The notes under the pieces: model-generated
The model's input: only the letters and a program-made list of their open reading frames with translations
Databases searched by the model: none
What the model was told of the DNA's origin: nothing
Position numbers and translations under genes: made by a program
In this document: one piece after another, positions 25,867-34,302 of the stretch
Layout of the letters: the number at the start of each line of letters is the position of its first letter
Numbering within the stretch: the first letter of the stretch is position 1
From: Aurantiacibacter rhizosphaerae
GTDB lineage: Bacteria; Pseudomonadota; Alphaproteobacteria; Sphingomonadales; Sphingomonadaceae
Direction of reading: 5' to 3'
DNA: 64,000 nt
NCBI RefSeq assembly: GCF_009807005.1
Contig: NZ_WUBR01000003.1
Span: 1-64,000 of the forward strand

Positions 25867-26724
25867 ATGATCCGCCTTGTTGGTATCCTTGTTGGTCTTG
25901 GCTTCACCTTTGTGGTGTTGCTCGCCTTCGTCACCGGCGCTTACACCGCTGCGACCGAAGAAGTGGCCGAAACCGCAGAACACGCCTTCCATGAAGAGGC
26001 CCACGGCCCTGAAGCTGGCTATTCCTTCGATGGTGTCTTCGGCACCTGGAATTATGCCCAGCTGCAGCGCGGCTATCAGGTCTACAAGGAAGTGTGCTCC
26101 GCCTGTCACTCGCTGAAATTCGTGGCCTTCCGCGATCTTGCGCAGCTCGGCTATTCCGAAGCGCAGGTGAAGGCGGAAGCCGCCACCTGGCAGGTGCCCG
26201 GCATCAATCCGGACACGGGTGAAAACGAAATGCGTCAGGCTCTGCCGACCGATTATTTCCCTTCGCCCTATCCCAATGCCGTGGCTGCCGCTGCTGCCAA
26301 CAACAACGCGATCCCGCCTGATCTTTCGCTGATGACGAAGGCCCGCCATCACGGCAGCAATTACGTCTACAGCCTGCTGACCGGCTATCAGCAGCCGCCA
26401 GAGCGCATGCTGGAAGATTTCCCTGACGCAGCGCCGGGCACAGGCCTGTATTACAACCCGTATTTCGCCAACCTCAACCTGGCGATGGCACCGCCGCTTA
26501 CCAGCGACGGTCAGGTAACCTATGCCGATGGCACCGATGCCACGATCTCGCAGATGTCGCAGGATGTGGCTGCCTTCCTCACTTGGACTGCAGAGCCTGC
26601 GCTGATCAAGCGCAAGCAGACCGGCCTGCCGGTGCTGGGCTTCCTGCTGTTCGCAACGATCCTTGCCTGGTTCGCCAAGAAGCAGGTCTGGGCCGACGTG
26701 AAGCCCAAGCGCCGCAAGGACTAG
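25867..26724 (+). CDS. petC: Cytochrome c1 of the bc1 complex
   Basis: A 285-aa cytochrome c1 with an N-terminal hydrophobic signal (about 3-26), heme c site CSACH (77-81), the likely axial Met in NLNLAMAPPL, and a C-terminal membrane anchor (about 253-270) ending in a basic KPKRRKD tail. It hands electrons from the Rieske protein to cytochrome c. Spacing to petB is 29 nt and to apt 8 nt, so apt is likely read from the same transcript. Confidence 0.96.
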   Translation: MIRLVGILVGLGFTFVVLLAFVTGAYTAATEEVAETAEHAFHEEAHGPEAGYSFDGVFGTWNYAQLQRGYQVYKEVCSACHSLKFVAFRDLAQLGYSEAQVKAEAATWQVPGINPDTGENEMRQALPTDYFPSPYPNAVAAAAANNNAIPPDLSLMTKARHHGSNYVYSLLTGYQQPPERMLEDFPDAAPGTGLYYNPYFANLNLAMAPPLTSDGQVTYADGTDATISQMSQDVAAFLTWTAEPALIKRKQTGLPVLGFLLFATILAWFAKKQVWADVKPKRRKD

Positions 26725-26732
26725 AGGCAAAA

Positions 26733-27290
26733 TTGCCGGATACAGATCCGGGGCTGGGGCGTGATGGGTTGAAAGACCTGATCCGCACGGTCCCGGATTT
26801 TCCGTCTCCGGGTATTCAGTTCCGCGATATCACCACGCTGCTCGCCGATGCCGAAGGGCTGGCGGCTTCTGTCGATATGCTGGCCGAACTTGCCAGCGAT
26901 CTGCGCGTGGACAAGGTGGCCGGGGTGGAAGCGCGCGGCTTCATCTTCGGAACCGCGCTCGCCATTCGCCTTGGCAAAGGCTTTGTCCCCTTGCGCAAGG
27001 CCAACAAATTGCCGGTGGAGTGCATCGGCGAAGATTACGCGCTGGAATATGGCGAGGCGCGGCTGGAACTCGATCCTTCCATCATTACCGCAGACGAGAA
27101 CGTGCTGCTGGTGGATGATCTGCTGGCAACAGGCGGCACTGCCCTGGCAGGGGCGCGCCTGCTGCGCCGGGCCGGGGCCATGGTGTCACATGCACTGTTC
27201 GTGATAGAGCTGCCCGAACTGGGCGGTGCGCAAGCTTTGGCCGATGCCGGATTAGAGGCCAAGGCGTTGCTCCAATTCGGCGGCCGTTGA
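26733..27290 (+). CDS. apt: Adenine phosphoribosyltransferase
   Basis: Apt (185 aa) salvages adenine to AMP with PRPP. PDFPSPGIQFRDITTLL is the N-terminal signature, GVEARGFIFG the base-binding segment, and VLLVDDLLATGGTALAG the PRPP loop. The frame is open far upstream inside petC; no ATG or GTG occurs near the homology. A TTG at 26733 with GAGG five nt upstream gives a normal-length protein, while TTG 26769 would truncate the N-terminus. The tight coupling to petABC is conserved in related genomes as far as I recall. Confidence 0.92.
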   Translation: MPDTDPGLGRDGLKDLIRTVPDFPSPGIQFRDITTLLADAEGLAASVDMLAELASDLRVDKVAGVEARGFIFGTALAIRLGKGFVPLRKANKLPVECIGEDYALEYGEARLELDPSIITADENVLLVDDLLATGGTALAGARLLRRAGAMVSHALFVIELPELGGAQALADAGLEAKALLQFGGR

Positions 27291-27301
27291 CGTTCCTCCC
27301 C

Positions 27302-27322
27302 CATGGGACCTAGGTCCCTATG
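27302..27322. promoter_or_regulatory. Palindrome GGGACCTAGGTCCC upstream of the antiporter
   Basis: A perfect 14-bp palindrome (27305-27318) is flanked by CAT and ATG (extending the symmetry with one inserted base), followed by two direct TATGGGAA repeats (27319-27340 region). It is the only notable structure in the 95-nt gap between apt and the antiporter and could be an operator for the antiporter-OmpA pair. It is not followed by a T-run, so a terminator is less likely. Confidence 0.45.
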
Positions 27323-27385
27323 GGAAAGTTATGGGAAGTCAGGCATTATTGCTGATTATCGGGGCTTCATGAAGGCGGGCGACTA

Positions 27386-29239
27386 ATGGAAGAACAGGCG
27401 ATCGTGATCGCGCTGGTCGGTGTTTTGGGCATCGGCGCGCAATGGGTGGCTTGGCGCACCGGTTGGCCGGCCATCGTGCTGATGCTGGCCGCAGGTTTTC
27501 TTGCCGGCCCCGTTCTTGGTATCATGGACCCGGAGACTGCCTTTGGCGGAATGCTGGAGCCGATGATCTCCATCGGTGTTGCGCTGATCCTGTTCGAAGG
27601 CGGCCTGAGCCTGGAATTCCGCGAATTCCGCAAATATGGCGGCGGCGTGTGGCGCCTCGTCATATTCGGCGTTCCGCTTGGCTGGCTGTTCGGCTCGCTT
27701 GCGGGCTATTACATCGCCGGCCTCGTCTGGCCGGTTGCCATCCTGTTTGCCGGCATCCTGGTGGTCACCGGCCCTACCGTGGTTATTCCGCTGCTGCGGC
27801 AGAGCGCCGTGCAACAGCGGCCCGCCGCACTTCTGAGATGGGAAGCTATCGTAAACGATCCCTTCGGCGCGCTGTGTGCCGTGATCGCTTATGAATATTT
27901 CCGCAGCACCGCCGCTACTGGCGGCACGGCCTATGAAGTGGTGCCCGAAATCGCCATCGCCGCGGGCATCTCCGGCCTGATCGGCTTTGCCGCGGCATGG
28001 ATCATCGCATGGAGCTTCCCGCGCGGCTTCGTGCCTGAATTCCTGAAAGTGCCGGTACTGCTGGTGGCCGTGGTCGGCACTTTCGTGATCTGTAACAAGA
28101 TCGAGCATGAGGCTGGCCTGCTGGCCGTGACCGTGATGGGCATCGCGCTTGCCAACATGCATGTCTCCAGCTTGCGCAGTATCCATCCGTTCAAACAGAA
28201 CATCGCCGTGCTGCTGGTGTCGGGCATCTTTATCCTGCTGTCGGCCAGTCTGGATCTCGATCAGTTGCGCCAGTTCGAATGGCAATTCGGCCTGTTCCTG
28301 CTCGCCCTGCTGTTCCTGGTGCGCCCGGCAACGGTTCTGCTCAGTCTGCTGTTCTCCGACGTGCCCTGGAACGAGCGATTGTTCCTGGCGTGGATTGCGC
28401 CGCGCGGCATCGTGCTGGTGGCCATCTGCGGCCTGTTCGCGCTGCGCCTGGAAGATCTTGGCTATGCCGATGGCACGATCCTGATCGGGCTGAGCTTTGC
28501 CGTGGTCGTCACCACCATCGTGGCGCATGGCTTCACCATCGACATCGTGGCAAAGCTGCTGAAGGTGAAGGGCGCAACGCAGCCCGGCATCGTCATCGTG
28601 GGTGCAACGCAGTGGACGGTTGCCCTTGCGCGGCAGCTGCATGATCTGGGCACGCCCGTGATGCTGGTGGATTCAAGCTGGCAGAAGCTGAAGCCCGCAC
28701 GGGCCGCTGGCCTGCCCACCTATCACGGCGAAATCCTGAACGAAGCGACCGAGCACAATCTGGATATGACGCCGTATCAGGTGCTGATCGCGGCCACCGA
28801 TAATGAGGCGTATAACACCCTCGTGTGCTCTGAATTCGCGCCGGAAATCGGCACGGACAGGGTCTATCAGCTGGGCGAGGGTGCGGATCATGACGATCAC
28901 CGCGCCATCCCTTCCAGCCTGCGTGGCCGGTCGCTCTTCCATTCCGGCTTCGGAGTGGACGATGTGCAGCAACGGCAGATGGAAGGGTGGGAGTTCCGCC
29001 GCACCAAGCTGTCCGACAAGTTCAGTGTCGAGGATGCGCGCGAAGCTCTGCCAGAGGCGGCCAGCATGCTGATGCTGGTGGAATCGGATGGCGACCTGCG
29101 CTTCTTCACCCACGCCGCCGCACCAGAACCGCAACCGGGAGATACGATCATCTCCTATTCTCCGCCACGCGCCAGCACGGCCGAGGAAAAGGCTGCGAAA
29201 CGCAATGGAAAAGGCGGCAACAAGCCGCAACCGGCATGA
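27386..29239 (+). CDS. Cation:proton antiporter with C-terminal TrkA-N domain
   Basis: A 617-aa monovalent cation/H+ antiporter (CPA1/NhaP-like). About 12 hydrophobic helices span residues 5-390, including LFEGGLSLEFREF and WEAIVNDPFGALCAV, where the acidic pair near NDP is the usual ion site. A Rossmann-type RCK/TrkA-N domain follows (about 395-515; IVIVGATQWTVALARQL), able to bind nucleotides, then a small C-terminal part. Such proteins exchange Na+ or K+ for protons in pH and salt balance. The stop overlaps an ATG of the OmpA-like lipoprotein frame, implying co-expression. Confidence 0.87.
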   Translation: MEEQAIVIALVGVLGIGAQWVAWRTGWPAIVLMLAAGFLAGPVLGIMDPETAFGGMLEPMISIGVALILFEGGLSLEFREFRKYGGGVWRLVIFGVPLGWLFGSLAGYYIAGLVWPVAILFAGILVVTGPTVVIPLLRQSAVQQRPAALLRWEAIVNDPFGALCAVIAYEYFRSTAATGGTAYEVVPEIAIAAGISGLIGFAAAWIIAWSFPRGFVPEFLKVPVLLVAVVGTFVICNKIEHEAGLLAVTVMGIALANMHVSSLRSIHPFKQNIAVLLVSGIFILLSASLDLDQLRQFEWQFGLFLLALLFLVRPATVLLSLLFSDVPWNERLFLAWIAPRGIVLVAICGLFALRLEDLGYADGTILIGLSFAVVVTTIVAHGFTIDIVAKLLKVKGATQPGIVIVGATQWTVALARQLHDLGTPVMLVDSSWQKLKPARAAGLPTYHGEILNEATEHNLDMTPYQVLIAATDNEAYNTLVCSEFAPEIGTDRVYQLGEGADHDDHRAIPSSLRGRSLFHSGFGVDDVQQRQMEGWEFRRTKLSDKFSVEDAREALPEAASMLMLVESDGDLRFFTHAAAPEPQPGDTIISYSPPRASTAEEKAAKRNGKGGNKPQPA

Positions 29240-29250
29240 GGATGCAGGAT

Positions 29251-29892
29251 ATGAAGACCAAACTCACCATCGCCGCGGCGGCATCGCTTGCACTGTTCCT
29301 GTCCGCCTGCGAATTGCGGCAGGACGCTGACGGTGAAGAGCCCGTGGCGGCGGAAGAGGGCAATACCCTCGATCCATCGGCCACGCCCGTGCCTTCGCCC
29401 ACGCCCAGTGGTAGCGCATCGCCTGTCGCCTCCATCATTCGCGAGGATGCTGCGCCCGATACCAAGACCGCGGAACTGCCGGTGCAGCCTGTTGAGATGA
29501 CGCTGCCGTTTCCCGATGGCTCCGACATTTCGGAGGCAGCGGAACGGCGCCTTGCCGGCCTGATGAAACAGCGGGCGATAGAGGAAGACTGGCCGGTGAT
29601 CCTTGGCGGTCACACCGATTCGGGCGGAAACGATCAGGCCAATCTGCGGGCATCGCGTGCCCGTGCCGAAGCCGTGGCCGCCTGGCTGGTGGAGCGCGGC
29701 GTGGACGATGACAGGATCGAGATCATCGCCTTTGGCGAGCAGAACCCCATCGCCCCCAACGCCATGCCCGATGGCACCGCCAATGAAGAGGGCCGCCGCA
29801 AGAACAGGCGCGTGGTTATCCGCATCGCTCCGCCAGAGCCGGCTGACGGCGATACGGACGAAGAAAACGCGAGCAGCGATCAGGACGCTTGA
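29251..29892 (+). CDS. OmpA-family lipoprotein
   Basis: A 213-aa lipoprotein: signal peptide with lipobox LSAC (Cys20), a Pro/Ser/Ala-rich linker (about 30-70), then an OmpA-like peptidoglycan-binding domain with GGHTDSGGNDQANLRASRARAEAV and a terminal EGRRKNRRVVIRI, ending in an acidic tail. ATG codons at 29236 (overlapping the antiporter stop) and 29242 are alternatives; the one chosen has GAGGA eight nt upstream. Its coupling to the antiporter is unusual. tRNA-Gly follows 40 nt downstream. Confidence 0.82.
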   Translation: MKTKLTIAAAASLALFLSACELRQDADGEEPVAAEEGNTLDPSATPVPSPTPSGSASPVASIIREDAAPDTKTAELPVQPVEMTLPFPDGSDISEAAERRLAGLMKQRAIEEDWPVILGGHTDSGGNDQANLRASRARAEAVAAWLVERGVDDDRIEIIAFGEQNPIAPNAMPDGTANEEGRRKNRRVVIRIAPPEPADGDTDEENASSDQDA

Positions 29893-29932
29893 CGAGAGCC
29901 CGGTTCCGGTGGCATCGGCGTGGGCCGAGCGG

Positions 29933-30006
29933 GCGGGTATAGCTTAGTGGTAAAGCCCCAGCCTTCCAAGCTGGTTATGCGGGTTCGATTCCCGCTACCC
30001 GCTCCA
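29933..30006 (+). tRNA. tRNA-Gly (anticodon TCC)
   Basis: Complete cloverleaf: acceptor GCGGGTA with TACCCGC, D-arm GCTTAGTGGTAAAGC, anticodon arm CCAGC-CTTCCAA-GCTGG with anticodon TCC reading GGA/GGG, T-arm CGGGTTCGATTCCCG, discriminator T (30003) and encoded CCA (30004-30006). Confidence 0.98.
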
Positions 30007-30144
30007 ACTCCTTCTCCCTGAAATTGCAGACTGTCGCCAATATAGGCAACTGCGACCGGTGATCGGCCGCGGAAGAGGGCCATTCGCAAACTCCCAGACA
30101 GCTTTCGCTTAAATTGTGATAAGATGCTGGCGGGAGAGAATACT

Positions 30145-30756
30145 ATGGCCAGCAAATATGAAGCCGAAGTCTACCGCTGCATGGATCCGGCAATCGCCCT
30201 TGTCGAAAGCCTGGATAATCCAATGCACCGGGCGATCCTGAAAAACTATTGCCGCCACGTGCATCTTGAAGGCGGCGGCATGTTCAAGGAAATCACCGCG
30301 CCCGACATGATGGCCGATGATCCGGTCTACCATTTCACCTGGGGTGACGGCTTCGTCGTCAAGGGACGGGCGGGCGTGTCCGATTTTTACGCCAGCATCG
30401 GCGACGTGGTGCTGTGGAACAGCGGTGACCAGATCGCGGTGGCCGATTGGGGCATTGCCGATGAAATGTGGTTTCACCAGATGGCGACCGGCGCAGAGCT
30501 GAAGAAGCTGGGTCAGCAGGTGGAGAAGGACGACGGGCTGTATATCGCGCATTCGCGGCAGGCCTTCATCTGGCCTTATGACGAGAACGCGCTGTTGAAG
30601 GGCGAACACATCTACGAGGACAAGGCCACGCTGACGATCGAGGAGATCGATCCGGCCGAATATATGACGCCGCAACGCGTGCGGGAAATTCACCGCGAAT
30701 GCCTGACCGATCTGGAAGAACGCTGGGGCGCCGAATACTGGGTCTATCGCCCCTGA
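30145..30756 (+). CDS. Conserved protein, probable NTF2/SnoaL-like fold
   Basis: A 203-aa soluble protein. The pattern of an N-terminal helical segment, an HFTWGDGFVVKGRAGVSDFYASIGD stretch and alternating hydrophobic strands to VYRP suggests the cone-like NTF2/SnoaL fold used by small hydrolases, isomerases and binding proteins, but I cannot identify a catalytic set or substrate. An ATG seven codons upstream exists; the chosen ATG has GGGAGAGA at good spacing. It lies between tRNA-Gly and the convergent panC, 20 nt from panC's stop, without a clear terminator. Confidence 0.6.
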   Translation: MASKYEAEVYRCMDPAIALVESLDNPMHRAILKNYCRHVHLEGGGMFKEITAPDMMADDPVYHFTWGDGFVVKGRAGVSDFYASIGDVVLWNSGDQIAVADWGIADEMWFHQMATGAELKKLGQQVEKDDGLYIAHSRQAFIWPYDENALLKGEHIYEDKATLTIEEIDPAEYMTPQRVREIHRECLTDLEERWGAEYWVYRP

Positions 30757-30776
30757 TTGCCTCGCAAGTAATCAGT

Positions 30777-31631
30777 CTACGCTGACGAGACCGGCTTGTT
30801 GTCGATCAGCCGGGTCTGGCCGATGCGCGCGGCCACGAACAGCCGCGCATTGCCATTGTCGCCATCCAGCGCGGCAATACTGTCGGCATCGCGAAGTTCG
30901 GCGTAATCGACGCGGGAGAAGCCTGCGCCCAGCAGTTCATCCTCGAGCATGGCAAGCGTGGCAGCAGTTTCCTGTCCGTCGCGGATGCGGGCAATCGCCT
31001 CGTCCATGGCGCGGGGCAGGGTGGCGGCGGCGGCGCGGTGCGTTGCAGAGAGGTAGGCGTTGCGGCTGCTCATCGCCAGGCCATCGGGATCGCGCACGAT
31101 TGCCGCGCCGTGAATGGCATCGGCGTGGGGCTGCACAAGGTCCAGATCGCGGGCCATGCGGCGGATCACGGCGAGCTGCTGCCAGTCCTTTTCCCCGAAC
31201 AGCGCAATGTCTGGGCGGACCTGGTTGAACAATTTGCACACCACCGTTGCCACACCGTCAAAATGGCCGGGTCGATCCGCGCCGCACAGCCCGTCGCTCA
31301 CACCGTTGACGGAGATGTTGGTGGCATAGCCTTGCGGATACATCGCGCTGGCATCGGGCGCCCACAGTAGGACCACTCCCTCCGCCTCCAGCTTGGCGCT
31401 ATCCTCTGCCAGCTGGCGGGGATAGGCGTCCAGATCCTCCCCTTCGCCAAACTGGCGGGGGTTCACGAAAATCGAAACCGCCACGTGATCGGCCAGCTTT
31501 GCCGCCTCCCGCACCAGCGTCAGATGCCCTTCGTGCAGCGCGCCCATCGTGGGGACGAGCGCGATTGTGCCCGTTTTGCGGATTTCATCCACAGCTAGGC
31601 GAAGGTTGGGCAGGGTGGTGACGGTTTGCAT
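30777..31631 (-). CDS. panC: Pantothenate synthetase
   Basis: PanC (284 aa) condenses pantoate and beta-alanine with ATP, the last step to vitamin B5. LVPTMGALHEGHLTLV (25-40; HEGH-type HIGH motif), NPRQFGEGEDLDAYPR, FGEKDWQQLAVIRRM and the KMSKS-like AMSSRNAYLS are present. The chosen ATG begins the homology; the longer frame overlaps the divergent promoter region. It is divergent from mipZ (68 nt apart). panB is not next to it. Confidence 0.96.
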   Translation of the reverse strand: MQTVTTLPNLRLAVDEIRKTGTIALVPTMGALHEGHLTLVREAAKLADHVAVSIFVNPRQFGEGEDLDAYPRQLAEDSAKLEAEGVVLLWAPDASAMYPQGYATNISVNGVSDGLCGADRPGHFDGVATVVCKLFNQVRPDIALFGEKDWQQLAVIRRMARDLDLVQPHADAIHGAAIVRDPDGLAMSSRNAYLSATHRAAAATLPRAMDEAIARIRDGQETAATLAMLEDELLGAGFSRVDYAELRDADSIAALDGDNGNARLFVAARIGQTRLIDNKPVSSA

Positions 31632-31699
31632 GGGCGCGGCGCTCCGATAGACTGTGTGCCACGGCCTAGCGCCCAAGACAGCTAAGAGAAAGACCGCCT

Positions 31700-32530
31700 G
31701 TGACAGCCCCGCATCGTATCGTGTTCGCCAATGAAAAGGGTGGCACCGGCAAATCCACCACTGCCGTGCACATCGCGGTGGCGCTGGCCTATCAGGGCGC
31801 AAGGGTTGCTGCCCTCGATCTGGATACGCGGCAGAAGACCTTCTTCCGTTATTGCGAGAACCGCGCCGAAACGCAGCGCAGGCGCAAGGTGCAACTGGCC
31901 GGCCCCAAGTTCGATATCTGCCACGGCGACACCATCGAAGCGCTGGAGGAGGAAGCCGCGCGCATTGGCGAAGGCATGGATTTCCTGCTGTTCGATACGC
32001 CGGGCCGTGACGATCCCTTCGCCCGCCACGTGGCCGCCAGCGCGGATACGCTGGTTACGCCGATGAACGACAGCTTCGTGGATTTTGACCTGATCGGGCA
32101 GGTGGATGCGGAGAATTTCAAGGTTCGCAAGCTCAGCTTCTATGCCGAACTGATCTGGGAGGCGCGGATCAAGCGCAGCCGGGTGCAGCTGGAGGAGCAG
32201 AAGCGCGAGATGGACTGGGTGGTTGTGCGCAACCGCACCGGCTACACCGATGCCCGCAACCAGCGCCGCATTGACGAGGCGCTGACTGAGCTTTCCAAGC
32301 GCGTGGGCTTTCGCGCGGTGCAGGGCCTGTCCGAACGCGTCGTCTATCGTGAGCTGTTTCCATCCGGACTTACCTTGCTGGACAAGGGGCACCTGGGGGA
32401 ACTGGGCACCAGCCACCTGGTGGCCCGGCAGGAATTGCGCAACCTTGTGGCCAACCTGAAGCTGCGGGTGCCCAAGCATGGCGACGATGCCCCAAAGCTG
32501 GCGACAACGCCGATGGTTGAGCCTGCTTGA
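31700..32530 (+). CDS. mipZ: Division-plane positioning ATPase MipZ-like (ParA family)
   Basis: A 276-aa ParA/MinD-superfamily ATPase. The deviant Walker A KGGTGKST (13-20) and the DLDTRQKTFFRYCENR segment are the signature of MipZ, which in alphaproteobacteria forms a gradient from the ParB-bound poles and inhibits FtsZ assembly away from midcell. LLFDTPGRDDPFARH is the Walker B region. Start is GTG with a purine-rich AAGAGAAAG upstream. The membrane-anchored DnaJ protein gene follows 7 nt downstream, then the phosphohexomutase. Confidence 0.9.
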   Translation: MTAPHRIVFANEKGGTGKSTTAVHIAVALAYQGARVAALDLDTRQKTFFRYCENRAETQRRRKVQLAGPKFDICHGDTIEALEEEAARIGEGMDFLLFDTPGRDDPFARHVAASADTLVTPMNDSFVDFDLIGQVDAENFKVRKLSFYAELIWEARIKRSRVQLEEQKREMDWVVVRNRTGYTDARNQRRIDEALTELSKRVGFRAVQGLSERVVYRELFPSGLTLLDKGHLGELGTSHLVARQELRNLVANLKLRVPKHGDDAPKLATTPMVEPA

Positions 32531-32537
32531 CCCGCGG

Positions 32538-32822
32538 ATGAGCAAGTTCATCATCATCATCGGCATCGTGATCCTGATGTATTACTGGATCTTCAAACGC
32601 TGGCCGTGGCAACCCAGGATCTCCACCCGGCAGCAGGCCGTGTTCAACGCGCGCAAGACGTTGGGCGTGGAGCAGAACGCCAACCGAAATGAAATAATTG
32701 CCGCGCATAAGCGCCTTGTCGCCATGGTCCACCCGGATCGGGGCGGCACCAATGCGCAGGTTCATGAGGCGAATGCCGCAAGGGACCTGTTGCTGGATGA
32801 GCTGCCCGATCAATTGCCCTGA
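32538..32822 (+). CDS. Membrane-anchored small J-domain protein
   Basis: A 94-aa protein: one N-terminal transmembrane helix (about 4-19, FIIIIGIVILMYYW), a basic linker, then a shortened J-domain with HPD at 65-67 (VHPDRGG), resembling the TIM14/Pam18 arrangement where a small J-domain is tethered to a membrane to stimulate an Hsp70. Upstream codons back to 32478 overlap mipZ and are unlikely. Translational coupling to mipZ (7-nt gap) is clear; any role in division is inference. Confidence 0.85.
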   Translation: MSKFIIIIGIVILMYYWIFKRWPWQPRISTRQQAVFNARKTLGVEQNANRNEIIAAHKRLVAMVHPDRGGTNAQVHEANAARDLLLDELPDQLP

Positions 32823-32854
32823 TGGCGCGCCCGCGGGCGTTCTAGGAAAGACCC

Positions 32855-34297
32855 ATGAATCACCAATTCGATTCCACCGTCCTGCGCGAATATGACATTC
32901 GCGGCATTATCGGTGCAACGCTTGGCGCGGATGATGCGCGGGCCATCGGGCGCAGTTTCGGTACGCTGCTGCGCCGCGATTTGGAGCGGGAAGAGACGGG
33001 CCGCGAACGTGCGCCGCTGGTGGCCGTGGGCTATGATGGCCGCGTCAGCTCTCCCATGCTGGAACACGCCCTGATCGAAGGGCTTACAGGCAGCGGCTGC
33101 GATGTGCGGCGCATCGGCATGGGGGCAACGCCCATGCTGTATTACGCCGAAGCCTCAGCCGAAGAGGTGGATGGCGGCATTCAGATAACTGGCAGCCACA
33201 ATCCCGCCAATTACAATGGCTTCAAGATGGTATTTCGTGGCCGACCGTTCTTCGGCGTCGATATCCAGCGGATCGGGGAACTCGCGGCCGGTGGCGATTG
33301 GCTCGACGGGACCGGCAGCGTTGAAAGCCTCGAAATCATCGAAGAGTATGTCGAGCGTCTCCTGGCTGCACTCTCCGGGGTGGACGCATCGGCGCTCTCC
33401 GGGCTTAAGGTCGGCTGGGACGCAGGGAACGGTGCTGCCGGCCCCGCGCTCGAGCTCCTCGCCAAGCGCCTTCCGGGTGAGCATCACCTGCTGTTTACTG
33501 AAGTCGACGGTAGTTTTCCCAATCATCATCCTGATCCCACTGTTGAGGCCAACCTTGCCGACCTCAGAAAACTTGTCGCGGAGAAGAACCTCCACTTCGG
33601 AGTGGCTTTCGACGGCGATGGCGACCGGATCGGCGCCATCGATGGCGAAGGCCGTGTCATCTGGGGGGATCAGTTACTCATGATTTACGCGGAGGACCTC
33701 CTCGCAAGACTACCTAGTTCCACGATTATCGCCGATGTGAAGGCCAGCCGCGCGCTGTTTGACGCGGTAGAAAAACACGGCGGCAAGCCCGTGATGTGGA
33801 AGACCGGCCACTCGCTGATTAAATCCAAAATGAAGGAAGTTTCCGCGCCGCTGGCAGGGGAAATGAGCGGCCACGTGTTTTTTGCCGACGATTATTACGG
33901 TTTCGACGATGCGCTGTACGCCGGCGTGCGCCTGATCGCCGCCTCTGCCCGGCTGGGCCGTACGGTTACGCAGTTGCGCGAAGAAATGCCCGCCATGCTC
34001 AACACGCCGGAATTGCGCTTTCAGGTGGACGAAAGCCGCAAGTTTGCCGCGATCGAGGAGGTGAAGGCGCGTTTGACAGGTCCGGATGTGCCCGAAGGCA
34101 TAGAGGTCAACAAAATCGATGGCGTGCGGGTGAACACGCCCGACGGCTGGTGGCTGCTGCGCGCATCCAACACGCAGGATGTGCTGGTGGCCCGCGCCGA
34201 AAGCGATACCGAGGAAGGGCTGGCACGATTGTTGGGCCTGATTGACGAACAACTGGCACTAAGCGGCCTGCAACGCGGCGAAAGCGTGGGGCATTGA
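32855..34297 (+). CDS. Phosphomannomutase/phosphoglucomutase
   Basis: A 480-aa alpha-D-phosphohexomutase (AlgC/ManB type), interconverting hexose 1- and 6-phosphates for sugar-nucleotide and polysaccharide synthesis. The phosphoserine is Ser114 in TGSHNP; the Mg loop is DGDGDR (253-258); the sugar-binding loop is GEMSGHVFF; the phosphate-binding end is LRASNTQDVLVARAES. Codons between about 33240 and 33730 are rich in CTC, CTT, TTA, CTA and AGA, unlike the CTG-dominated flanks, which suggests a replaced internal segment. It overlaps the start region of the DUF2059 gene. Confidence 0.92.
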   Translation: MNHQFDSTVLREYDIRGIIGATLGADDARAIGRSFGTLLRRDLEREETGRERAPLVAVGYDGRVSSPMLEHALIEGLTGSGCDVRRIGMGATPMLYYAEASAEEVDGGIQITGSHNPANYNGFKMVFRGRPFFGVDIQRIGELAAGGDWLDGTGSVESLEIIEEYVERLLAALSGVDASALSGLKVGWDAGNGAAGPALELLAKRLPGEHHLLFTEVDGSFPNHHPDPTVEANLADLRKLVAEKNLHFGVAFDGDGDRIGAIDGEGRVIWGDQLLMIYAEDLLARLPSSTIIADVKASRALFDAVEKHGGKPVMWKTGHSLIKSKMKEVSAPLAGEMSGHVFFADDYYGFDDALYAGVRLIAASARLGRTVTQLREEMPAMLNTPELRFQVDESRKFAAIEEVKARLTGPDVPEGIEVNKIDGVRVNTPDGWWLLRASNTQDVLVARAESDTEEGLARLLGLIDEQLALSGLQRGESVGH

Positions 34298-34302
34298 GAA
34301 AT

